DNA of 8,298 bases from JACIWB01 sp038818725 (GCA_038818725.1 JAWAYL010000045.1:1-8298); one strand, 5' to 3'. Numbered from the stretch's first letter, positions 1 through 6,388 are shown. Notes: generated from the sequence alone by a model not told the origin. A program made the numbers and translations.

Positions 1-215
1 GAGCAATGGTTGAATATAAGGCAACTGCTGAAGGAGAAGGAAGAGATGCAGCAATTGAATATTTTGAGAAAAATTATAAGGAAAATTTAAGCTTAGAAGA
101 AGCAATAGAAATGGGAATTGAGGCAATAAAAAGTTCAAAAGAAGATAAAAAAATAGAAACAGAGATAGGAATAATAGATAAAAAGGGTTTCAGAAAAATA
201 AATAAAAAAATATAG
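1..215 (+). CDS. psmA: 20S proteasome subunit alpha, C-terminal fragment (5' end outside window)
   Basis: This is the last 70 or so residues of an archaeal proteasome alpha subunit; the reading frame is open to the left edge (first complete codon at base 3), so the ATG at 6 is internal. Alpha subunits form the outer heptameric rings of the 20S proteasome and gate access to the proteolytic chamber. The fragment matches the conserved C-terminal third of the family: a strand reading VEYKATAEGEGRDAA, a helix with YFEKNYKENLSLEEAIEMGIEA, and a final EIGIIDKKGFRKI strand. The tail is short and lysine-rich. It converges on the minus-strand gene at 231-626, with only 15 bases between the stops. Recognition rests on motif recall, but the pattern is distinctive. 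Confidence 0.88.
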   Translation, partial: AMVEYKATAEGEGRDAAIEYFEKNYKENLSLEEAIEMGIEAIKSSKEDKKIETEIGIIDKKGFRKINKKI

Positions 216-225
216 AGGGAAAAGA

Positions 226-232
226 TTTTTTT
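226..232 (+). terminator. Oligo-T terminator after psmA
   Basis: A run of seven T residues begins 11 bases after the psmA stop and overlaps the stop codon of the convergent gene. Archaeal RNA polymerase terminates at such U-tracts without needing a hairpin. On the other strand, bases 194-210 are also U-rich (A-rich on plus), which could end the convergent transcript inside the psmA 3' end. Confidence 0.45.
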
Positions 233-626
233 AGTCTTTGCCTATGTCCCAGATTGCTTTTATTGCTAGCAAGCCCGCTAATGGTGCAATGAAAATTCCA
301 AGAGCTGTAACTATGCCTGTAAGGTAGCTTCCGACCCATTTTATTCCCTGGAATACATTTGTTCCACTTATTGCAACTATTATTACTGTTGCTATTAAAA
401 ATGTTGGAAGTTCTTCTTTTGTTATAGTTCCCATTCCCAATATGCCAAGTATTCCTGCTATCAAGCCAATTAGTCCGAGAATCATTGCAAGGTATGCGTA
501 TTGGTTGCTTGTAAGATCTAATCTGCCGGAGTAGTATGCTCCGTATATCAGTCCAAAGATTATCGCTAGCACTATACCTATCAGAAACACCATACTGCTT
601 AATTTTGCCCTCCCTTTTTCTGCCAT
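231..626 (-). CDS. Small four-helix integral membrane protein, function unknown
   Basis: A 131-residue hydrophobic protein that I do not recognise. It has a short basic N-terminus (MAEKGRAK) and about four membrane segments at residues 12-32, 43-65, 74-92 and 98-126, linked by short loops. The second and fourth helices are rich in Gly, Ile, Leu and Ala, as in tightly packed membrane helices; no Cys, His or catalytic-looking motif is present. The ATG at 626 is preceded by AAAGGGGAT, a partial match to a Shine-Dalgarno sequence, and by a TATA-like box at 654-664. It lies 51 bases downstream of copA on the same strand, so read-through from copA is possible, but its own promoter looks likely. A role in copper handling would be guesswork: there are no metal-ligand clusters. 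Confidence 0.72.
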   Translation of the reverse strand: MAEKGRAKLSSMVFLIGIVLAIIFGLIYGAYYSGRLDLTSNQYAYLAMILGLIGLIAGILGILGMGTITKEELPTFLIATVIIVAISGTNVFQGIKWVGSYLTGIVTALGIFIAPLAGLLAIKAIWDIGKD

Positions 627-653
627 TTTTATCCCCTTTAGTAATTTATCTTT

Positions 654-664
654 CCTTTATAAGG
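654..664 (-). promoter_or_regulatory. TATA-like box for the 231-626 gene
   Basis: On the minus strand this reads CCTTATAAAGG, close to an archaeal TATA box. Its centre is about 33 bases before the ATG at 626, which predicts a short leader that would just include the GGGG-type ribosome-binding sequence at 633-637. No other candidate lies in the 51-base gap after copA. Confidence 0.45.
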
Positions 665-677
665 ATATCGATTTTTT

Positions 678-2741
678 TCAAGATTTAATGCTTTTTCTTA
701 AAAGAAGGGAATTTCCAACAACTGCTATATCTGATGAAACCATAGCCATTGCAGAAAATTCTGGGCGAAGAACAAAACCAAGAGGATAAAGCAATCCACA
801 AGCTACAGGAATTGCAAGAAGATTGTAAAAAAATGCCAAAAATAAATTCTGCTTTATTTTTGAAAAAGTTGCTTTCGATATGTTCAATGCCTCTACAACA
901 TCCATCAAATTATCTCTAACAATTATTATGCCACCCGCCTCCTTTGAAATGTCGCTTCCGCCACCCATGGCTATGCCAATGTCTGCTCTACTGAGCATTG
1001 GCGCATCATTTATTCCATCTCCAACAGCTGCAACGACTTTTCCCTTCTTCTGCAGATTTATTATCTCCTTATCCTTTTCATGGGGCCTAACTTCTGCTAT
1101 AATTTTTTTTATGCCAAGCTTTTTACCTATTGCTTCTGCTGTTTTTTTATTATCTCCAGTAATCATAAAAATTTCATATTTCTCGAGCTTTTTAATTGTT
1201 TCAATTGCTCCTTCTTTGATTTCATCCTCGAGTGCAATTGCTCCTATTGATTCATCATAATAAACAAGAACAACTATTTTTCCTTCTTCTTCAAATTCCT
1301 CTCCAATTCTGCTATTTATTAATTCTCTGTTTCCTAGCATTGCTTTTTTTCCATTTATTTTTCCTACAATTCCTTTCCCAGCTATTTCTGAAAATTCATC
1401 AACTTCAAGAAGTTGAATCTTCCTTTTCTTTGCTTCGTTGAAAATCGCCAAAGCAATTGGATGATTTGATTTTGCTGCCAAACTAGCTGCAATTTGCATC
1501 ACATCTCCAATTACATCAGTTACCTTTGCCATTCCTTTTGTAAGTGTTCCTGTTTTATCAAAAACAAAAGTATCAACTTCAACAAATTTCTCCAGATATT
1601 CACCTCCCTTAATTAAAATACCTCTCTCTGCCGCCTTGCTTATTCCAACAAGTATTGCGGTAGGCGTAGCAATGCCTAAGGCACAGGGACAAGCTATTAC
1701 AAGAACAGATATAGAAATAGTAAGAGCAAATGAAAAAGGCATGTTTTTGATAAAATACCAGAAAATAAAGGAAATTAAAGAGACTAAAATAACTGATGGA
1801 ACAAAATAATTTGTAATTTTATCAGCAAGCTTTTGTATTCTTGCTTTTGATGCTTGAGCTTCTTCAACCAAGTTTATTATTTGATAAAGAAAAGTTTCCT
1901 TTCCAACTCTTTTTGCTTTAAATTTAAAAAATCCATTTTTATTTATTGTACCAGCAAAAACCTCATCACCCTCTTTCTTATCAACAGGGATTGATTCGCC
2001 AGTTATAGTTGATTCATCTACTGTGGCAAATCCTTCAATAACAACTCCATCAACAGGAATTTTTTCTCCGCTTCTTACAATCACAATATCATCTTTTTCT
2101 ATTTCATCAGCTGATATTTCTTTTTCTTTTCCATTCCTAAAAACTCTTGCTTTTTTGGGCTTTAATTCCATCAGCTTTTTTATTGTTTCCCCTACTTTTT
2201 CCTTTGCCCTATCTTCAAGAGTTAAACCAATTGTAACCGTTGTTAATATTACTGAAGAAGCTTCATAAAAAACCATTCCATCATAGAAAAATGTTGAAAT
2301 AGCTGAATAAAGATATGCAGATGTAGTGCTTATGGAAACAAGAGTATTTAAATCAGCAATTTTTTGCTTGATTGAAAAATATGCTCCTCTGTAAAAAGGA
2401 TAGCCTATTAAAATCTGCAATGGTGTGGCAAGAAAAAAGAGAAATACATTCAATTCTTTCCTGTAAAAAAACAATGAAATTATTAAAATGGGAATTGTAA
2501 GAATAAGAGAAAAAATAACTCTCCATAAAGATTTTTTGTTTTCTTCCACTTCATATCCAGCCTCTTTTATAAATTCTCTTAATTTTTTTTCATTTAATCT
2601 TTCATCATATTCAATAAATGCCTTTCCAAGTGAAAAATTCACATCCACAAATATAATTCCTTCTTTACTTTTCAAATATTTTTCTATAGCTTTTGCGCAT
2701 CCTTCACAATGCATCCCTTTAATTTTTAAACTTGTTTTCAT
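678..2741 (-). CDS. copA: Copper-exporting P1B-type ATPase (CopA-like)
   Basis: A 687-residue heavy-metal P-type ATPase that pumps Cu(I)/Ag(I) out of the cytoplasm using ATP. Domains in order: one N-terminal HMA metal-binding domain with GMHCEGC (Cys12, Cys15); membrane helices from about 72; actuator domain with TGES (247-250); CPC in the transport site (351-353); phosphorylation site DKTGTLT (Asp395); HP motif (427-428); hinge GDGINDAP (574-581); and two last helices with YN (639-640). The acidic residues Glu160 and Glu176 match those of the copper path in characterised CopA. Length is typical for a one-HMA enzyme. Oddities: the usual MxxSS motif reads MVSSD (667-671), and the usual NMxxL entry motif reads DLNTL (130-134). 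The start is fixed by an in-frame TAG inside the tRNA just upstream. No CopZ chaperone or CopY/CueR-type regulator lies nearby, and there is no Shine-Dalgarno. Confidence 0.95.
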   Translation of the reverse strand: MKTSLKIKGMHCEGCAKAIEKYLKSKEGIIFVDVNFSLGKAFIEYDERLNEKKLREFIKEAGYEVEENKKSLWRVIFSLILTIPILIISLFFYRKELNVFLFFLATPLQILIGYPFYRGAYFSIKQKIADLNTLVSISTTSAYLYSAISTFFYDGMVFYEASSVILTTVTIGLTLEDRAKEKVGETIKKLMELKPKKARVFRNGKEKEISADEIEKDDIVIVRSGEKIPVDGVVIEGFATVDESTITGESIPVDKKEGDEVFAGTINKNGFFKFKAKRVGKETFLYQIINLVEEAQASKARIQKLADKITNYFVPSVILVSLISFIFWYFIKNMPFSFALTISISVLVIACPCALGIATPTAILVGISKAAERGILIKGGEYLEKFVEVDTFVFDKTGTLTKGMAKVTDVIGDVMQIAASLAAKSNHPIALAIFNEAKKRKIQLLEVDEFSEIAGKGIVGKINGKKAMLGNRELINSRIGEEFEEEGKIVVLVYYDESIGAIALEDEIKEGAIETIKKLEKYEIFMITGDNKKTAEAIGKKLGIKKIIAEVRPHEKDKEIINLQKKGKVVAAVGDGINDAPMLSRADIGIAMGGGSDISKEAGGIIIVRDNLMDVVEALNISKATFSKIKQNLFLAFFYNLLAIPVACGLLYPLGFVLRPEFSAMAMVSSDIAVVGNSLLLRKSIKS

Positions 2742-2746
2742 GAATA

Positions 2747-2819
2747 TGGGCTAGGCCGGATTCGAACCGGCGACCTTTGCCTCGTAAGGGCAACGTCATA
2801 ACCTCTAGACCACTAGCCC
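2747..2819 (-). tRNA. tRNA-Val (anticodon UAC)
   Basis: A complete cloverleaf on the minus strand: acceptor GGGCTAG/CTAGCCC (2813-2819 with 2748-2754), D arm GTC/GAC with GAGGTTA-type loop, anticodon stem TTGCC/GGCAA with loop CTTACGA giving anticodon TAC, five-base variable region, and T arm GCCGG-TTCGAAT-CCGGC. The discriminator is A (2747), as expected for Val. No CCA is encoded and there is no intron. The 3' end is five bases from the copA start codon. Confidence 0.97.
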
Positions 2820-2840
2820 TAAAAAGAAAAAGGAAAGGGA

Positions 2841-2852
2841 TTTTAAAAATTT
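2841..2852 (-). promoter_or_regulatory. TATA box for tRNA-Val (and probably copA)
   Basis: Minus-strand AAATTTTTAAAA is centred about 27 bases before the tRNA-Val 5' end, the standard archaeal distance. No TATA-like sequence lies about 26 bases before the copA ATG, because that stretch is the GC-rich T arm of the tRNA. This box is therefore the best candidate promoter for both. Confidence 0.55.
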
Positions 2853-2864
2853 ATGCTCAAAAAG

Positions 2865-2873
2865 TTTTAAAAT
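2865..2873 (+). promoter_or_regulatory. TATA box for tRNA-Met
   Basis: TTTTAAAAT is centred about 25 bases before the mature tRNA-Met 5' end at 2894. The 74-base gap between the two divergent tRNAs is almost pure A/T and holds both promoters. Confidence 0.5.
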
Positions 2874-2893
2874 AAAAAATTTATTAAAGTTTA

Positions 2894-2986
2894 GTCGGGG
2901 TGGCTCAGCCTGGTAAGAGCGCCTGACTCATAAGCTCAAACTCCTGGGAAATCAGGAGGCCGCGGGTTCAAACCCCGCCCCCGACA
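2894..2986 (+). tRNA. Elongator tRNA-Met (anticodon CAU) with 18-nt intron
   Basis: Acceptor GTCGGGG/CCCCGAC (2894-2900 with 2979-2985), D arm GCTC/GAGC, anticodon stem CCTGA/TCAGG (2922-2926 with 2952-2956), anticodon CAT at 2929-2931, variable AGGCC, T arm GCGGG-TTCAAAC-CCCGC and discriminator A at 2986. It is an elongator rather than an initiator: the first pair is G1-C72, and the anticodon stem lacks the three G-C pairs of initiators. The anticodon loop is 25 bases instead of 7, so an 18-base intron follows position 37. Spliced length is 75. No CCA is encoded. Confidence 0.95.
2933..2950 (+). other. tRNA-Met intron (position 37/38)
   Basis: The exon/intron borders are set by a bulge-helix-bulge fold: C32-U33-C34-A35 (2927-2930) pairs with UGGG (2945-2948) as the four-pair central helix. 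The flanking three-base bulges are UA/A (2931-2933) and AA/A (2949-2951), each cut after the second base by the archaeal splicing endonuclease. The remaining 11 bases (2934-2944) form almost no inner helix, so this is a relaxed, minimal motif. Confidence 0.85.
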
Positions 2987-3008
2987 TTAAAATACTATTA
3001 AAAATCGA

Positions 3009-3075
3009 GGGGAGTAAGGTGCTAAAATAGTACAAAATTAGTTAATGGAGGCGTACTAAGCACCTTTTCCTCCCC
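3009..3075. ncRNA. Candidate structured RNA or large hairpin, strand uncertain
   Basis: Three stacked perfect stems are visible: GGGGAG/CTCCCC (3009-3014 with 3070-3075), AAGGTGCT/AGCACCTT (3016-3023 with 3059-3066) and TAGTAC/GTACTA (3028-3033 with 3053-3058). That is 20 pairs, interrupted by a small 1x3 internal loop and a one-sided AAAA bulge (3024-3027), with a 19-base apical loop containing GGAGG. It sits 22 bases after tRNA-Met and 44 before the stop of the minus-strand gene, where no coding frame is likely. On the minus strand the stem is followed by TCGATTTTTAATAG, so it could also act as a terminator shielding tRNA-Met. It lacks box C/D motifs and an H/ACA pocket. I recognise no family. 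Confidence 0.5.
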
Positions 3076-3088
3076 AAAATAAAGAGTT

Positions 3089-3115
3089 TGGCATATATGA
3101 ATTTTTCTAATGCCA
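3089..3115 (-). terminator. Possible terminator hairpin after the Trx-CcdA gene
   Basis: TGGCAT (3089-3094) pairs with ATGCCA (3110-3115) around a 15-base loop, starting five bases after the stop codon. On the minus strand it is followed within about 10 bases by TTTATTTT. The stem is only six pairs, so the assignment is weak. Confidence 0.35.
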
Positions 3116-3119
3116 GATT

Positions 3120-5066
3120 TTAAAGATTTTTCCCACAGATTATGCAATTTTTAACTCTTATGGAACAACTTCTGTGATATATAGCCCCGCAATTACATTT
3201 TACGATTTCTGCACCTTCTTTAAACAAGCCAAGACAAGCTGAGCATTTTTCGATTTTTTCTTCACTAATATCCTTCTGCTTGGATAAAAAATATAAAGTA
3301 AAGAATGTTGTAAAAAGAATTAAAAGATAAATAATAATGGCATTTATCCCCAAGGAGTAATATAGCATTGTTGAGCCAATTATAATCAAAAATAACCCTA
3401 TTAAAATTTTTACATATAAATAGCTCTTTTTCTGTGTCTCACCAAATTTTTCTGAAGAATAGCCAAAATAAAAGAATAAAAGAATAATTATTAAGGGTAG
3501 AATGAACATTAGATTGTAGATGAAAAGATAGGTTAAAGCAATGCTTTTTAAAGAACTAGAGCTGTATATTACTTTTGCAATTGGAATATATATCTGCCCT
3601 GTGCATGCAAGCTCTAAGGCAGAGATAATAAATCCAGTAAAAAATGATATAATTGTCAAAATAATTACTTTTTTATCTTCAGTTAATTTTTTTATCAATC
3701 TTCCTCTTCTCTTTTTTATAAACATAGGAAGCTGAAGCTTTGCTTCTTTTCCTTTTTTAATTGCAAAAAAATCATAAATGCTAAATGCTCCTAAAATAAT
3801 TGCAGCACTTCCTATAGCAATATCTATATACATTTTTGTGTAGCTTTCTATTAAACCAAAAAATTCAAGCAAACCAATGCCTATAAGGAAATAGCATATA
3901 AATATTCCCAGAGTAAAAGATAAGCCTATTGCAAGAATAGATTTTTTCCTCGCTCTCTCAAGATAAGAGATAAAAAATACAAGGGTTGCAAAAGCACAAG
4001 GATTTATACCATCTAAAAGCCCGCCAGCAACAACGCTTAAAAGAGTAAAACTTCTAATCATATTCTCTGCGCCTGCCAGCGAGCTGCCTTCAATGATTGG
4101 ATAATCTATCCCACTTCCGAGATATTTTTTTATTTCATTTTCAATTTGGGTTAAATTCTCCTTTACAAAATATTTTTCTCCAATAAATGCTATTGCATCA
4201 TATGGATAAGGAACTTTATAATAACTGTAATAATTGAGTAAAATTTCCTCATTCTCCTTTTCTTTTAAATCATAAATTTTTATTTCGATGGGATAGAAAT
4301 TGCTGAATAGCTCAACATTTCTTTTAAAATTAACACATATTGGACATGTTGATTTATAAAATAAAACAATGCATATCTTTTTCTCCTTATACCAAGATGG
4401 AAAATCTATGCCAACTTTTTCATAATATTTTGCTTCATTAATTATTTCTTCAATATTTTCATCTAAAATCAAGATTTTATTTCCTATTAAAACAATGGGG
4501 TGGGATAAATCAAAATTCATTAAATTTTTTATTTTACTAATATCTTCTTCATGAATTAAATCTATTCTCTCTATTTTTGTGAAAATTATATTTTCTTCAA
4601 GTGCATTTATAAACCAATCAATGCTATGAATGGAAGAATTATAAGCAATAATAATGCAAACAGGTTTTGGATAAGCTAAGCTTTTATCTTGCTGGATAGG
4701 ATTTTCAACATAAAAATCTTTGATTTCATTTAAAAAATTTTTAATTCTTTCTTTTTCTTCTTCCATATTGCTTTCATTGAAAATAAACCATCCGTTTGCA
4801 ATAAATATAGAAGGAATGGCTCCCGCACCTTCTGGATAGTTATATTTAAGAAGAAGATTATATGCGGATGTAATATTCGCAAATAAACTCTCATTTCCAT
4901 TTATGTTGTATCTATTTAAATTTATGCTTTCATTATTTTGCAGTTCATTTATAAATGACTCTACTTTCTGGCAAATTTCATTGTTCTCAATATAAAAGTA
5001 GGATATATTTATATTAGCGCTCGCAACAGGAATCAACAAAATTAATAGAACTAAAAATTTCTTCAT
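3120..5066 (-). CDS. Membrane thiol-disulfide protein: triple thioredoxin-like, CcdA/DsbD-type membrane domain, C-terminal RING-like zinc module
   Basis: A 648-residue protein that probably carries reducing equivalents across the membrane to exported thioredoxin-like domains. In order: signal peptide (1-17); thioredoxin-like domain with a lone Cys32 and cis-Pro-type loop (AIPSIFI, 83-89); second degenerate thioredoxin-like domain (about 133-213) without CxxC; third with active-site CPIC (241-244); seven membrane helices (about 340-367, 376-402, 412-433, 467-500, 506-533, 548-570, 573-594) with the CcdA cysteines in NPCA (Cys357) and ACTG (Cys488); and an eight-ligand zinc module (Cys608, 611, 624, 626, His631, Cys634, 641, 644). 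Basic loops place the C-terminus in the cytoplasm. The start at 5066 was chosen because it begins a clean signal peptide and overlaps the thiC stop as ATGA; a frame extending to 5123 adds 19 residues before the signal sequence. Fold calls are from motifs; electron donor and clients are unknown. Confidence 0.85.
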   Translation of the reverse strand: MKKFLVLLILLIPVASANINISYFYIENNEICQKVESFINELQNNESINLNRYNINGNESLFANITSAYNLLLKYNYPEGAGAIPSIFIANGWFIFNESNMEEEKERIKNFLNEIKDFYVENPIQQDKSLAYPKPVCIIIAYNSSIHSIDWFINALEENIIFTKIERIDLIHEEDISKIKNLMNFDLSHPIVLIGNKILILDENIEEIINEAKYYEKVGIDFPSWYKEKKICIVLFYKSTCPICVNFKRNVELFSNFYPIEIKIYDLKEKENEEILLNYYSYYKVPYPYDAIAFIGEKYFVKENLTQIENEIKKYLGSGIDYPIIEGSSLAGAENMIRSFTLLSVVAGGLLDGINPCAFATLVFFISYLERARKKSILAIGLSFTLGIFICYFLIGIGLLEFFGLIESYTKMYIDIAIGSAAIILGAFSIYDFFAIKKGKEAKLQLPMFIKKRRGRLIKKLTEDKKVIILTIISFFTGFIISALELACTGQIYIPIAKVIYSSSSLKSIALTYLFIYNLMFILPLIIILLFFYFGYSSEKFGETQKKSYLYVKILIGLFLIIIGSTMLYYSLGINAIIIYLLILFTTFFTLYFLSKQKDISEEKIEKCSACLGLFKEGAEIVKCNCGAIYHRSCSIRVKNCIICGKNL

Positions 5067-6388
5067 TCTCTTAAATATTTCTTTACAATTTCTATTGCGC
5101 ACAATTTTCCACACATTGAACAAGCTTTGGTTGCTTTTGGCTTTCTTTTCTCCCTGTAGCTTTTTGCTTTTTCCTTATCTATCGCAAGCTCGAACATTGT
5201 TTCCCAGTCAAGATTTTCCCTTGCAATTGAAAACTTCATATCTATATCTCTATCAATTCCTCTTGCAACATCTGCTGCATGAGCTGCTATCCTTGCTGTA
5301 ATAACTCCTTCTTTTACATCTTCAACTGATGGCAGGCTTAAATGTTCAGCAGGTGTAACATAGCACAGAAAATCCGCTCCATAATAGCCAGCCAAAGCTC
5401 CTCCTATACCAGAAACAAAGTGATCATAGCCAGGGGCAATATCAGTTACAAGCGGACCAAGAACAAAATAAGGTGCTTCATTTGTAACTTTTTTCATAAC
5501 TTTTATATTTGCTTCTATATCGCTAAGAGGCATATGACCTGGTCCTTCAACAATTGTTTGAACCCCTTCTTTCCTTGCTCTCTCAACTAGTTCTCCTATA
5601 ATAAGCAATTCCTGAAATTTTGCCCTATCATTTGAGTCATATATTGCTCCCGATCTCATTCCATCTCCAAGGCTTAGAGTCATATCATATTCCTTTGCTA
5701 TTTCAAGCAGATAATCAAATTCTTTATAGAGGGGGTTTTCCTCTTCATTTTTAATTATCCACGCCATAAGAAAGGCGCCGCCGCGAGAAACCATTGGTAG
5801 CAATCTTTTCTGTTTTTTTAATCTTTCAATGCTTTCTTTGGTTACTCCAACATGTGCAACAGCAAAATCTACCCCTTGCTTAGCATGCTTTTCATACGCC
5901 CTAAAAATATCATCAGATGACATTTCAACTATTGCTCCCTTTTTTTCCAATGCTTCTATTCCAGCTTGATATATTGGCACTGTCCCAAAAGGTTTGTCTA
6001 CTACTTTTAAAAGATTTAATCTAATTTCATCTAAATTTCCACCTGTTGATAAATCCATTATTGCATCTGCTCCATATTTCATTGCAATTTTTGCTTTCTC
6101 TATTTCTTCTTTTAAATCAGCATATTCCATCGATGTCCCTATGTTTGCATTTACTTTTACTCTCAATCCTTTTCCTATACCAAGTGCTTTTGGAGAATGA
6201 ATTGGATTGTTTGGTATAACTATTTTTCCTTCCGCTACCCTTCTTGCTATAATTTCCGCATCAATATTTTCATTTTTTGCAACTTTTTTAATTTCTTCTG
6301 TTATTATTCCTCTTTTTGCTTCTTCCATTAATGTCATAGCGACAAATAAATCATTTTCTTTTATAATATTTTTCCTACGCCTTTTCAT
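5063..6388 (-). CDS. thiC: Phosphomethylpyrimidine synthase ThiC
   Basis: ThiC is the radical SAM enzyme that converts 5-aminoimidazole ribotide into the pyrimidine half of thiamine. The 441-residue product carries the family blocks VNANIGTS (79-86), MDLSTGG (111-117), SRGG (201-204), LGDGMRSG (240-247), EGPGHMPL (281-288), GPLVTDIAPGYDH (311-323) and PAEHLSLP (346-353); His286 and His349 appear to match the metal-binding histidines. The C-terminal cluster site is Cys423, 426 and 430, i.e. CX2CX3C, one residue shorter than the CX2CX4C of bacterial ThiC. It lacks the N-terminal extension of bacterial enzymes. Start: ATG 6388 sits about 26 bases from a TATA-like box, fitting a leaderless mRNA. 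The family-typical start MTLMEEAKRG would begin at 6337, and the frame stays open to 6520. Its stop overlaps the next gene (ATGA). No TPP riboswitch fits in the 36-base gap. Confidence 0.93.
   Translation of the reverse strand: MKRRRKNIIKENDLFVAMTLMEEAKRGIITEEIKKVAKNENIDAEIIARRVAEGKIVIPNNPIHSPKALGIGKGLRVKVNANIGTSMEYADLKEEIEKAKIAMKYGADAIMDLSTGGNLDEIRLNLLKVVDKPFGTVPIYQAGIEALEKKGAIVEMSSDDIFRAYEKHAKQGVDFAVAHVGVTKESIERLKKQKRLLPMVSRGGAFLMAWIIKNEEENPLYKEFDYLLEIAKEYDMTLSLGDGMRSGAIYDSNDRAKFQELLIIGELVERARKEGVQTIVEGPGHMPLSDIEANIKVMKKVTNEAPYFVLGPLVTDIAPGYDHFVSGIGGALAGYYGADFLCYVTPAEHLSLPSVEDVKEGVITARIAAHAADVARGIDRDIDMKFSIARENLDWETMFELAIDKEKAKSYREKRKPKATKACSMCGKLCAIEIVKKYLRE

Noticed and set aside
880..1260. 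Plus-strand open frames inside copA, thiC and the Trx-CcdA gene
   Set aside because: They are antisense frames of strongly conserved genes, rich in Ser/Phe/Leu low-complexity sequence, with no motif or promoter.
2894..2986. Initiator tRNA-Met or tRNA-Ile2
   Set aside because: The G1-C72 pair and a CCTGA/TCAGG anticodon stem fit elongator Met; initiators need three G-C pairs in that stem, and the body matches archaeal elongator Met rather than Ile2.
3009..3075. C/D or H/ACA guide RNA identity for the hairpin element
   Set aside because: There is no RUGAUGA or CUGA box, no internal loop large enough for a pseudouridylation pocket, and no kink-turn G-A pairs.
5067..5123. Longer start (5123) for the Trx-CcdA protein
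   Set aside because: It adds 19 basic residues before a clean signal peptide and overlaps thiC by 61 bases; the ATG at 5066 gives a classic ATGA overlap.
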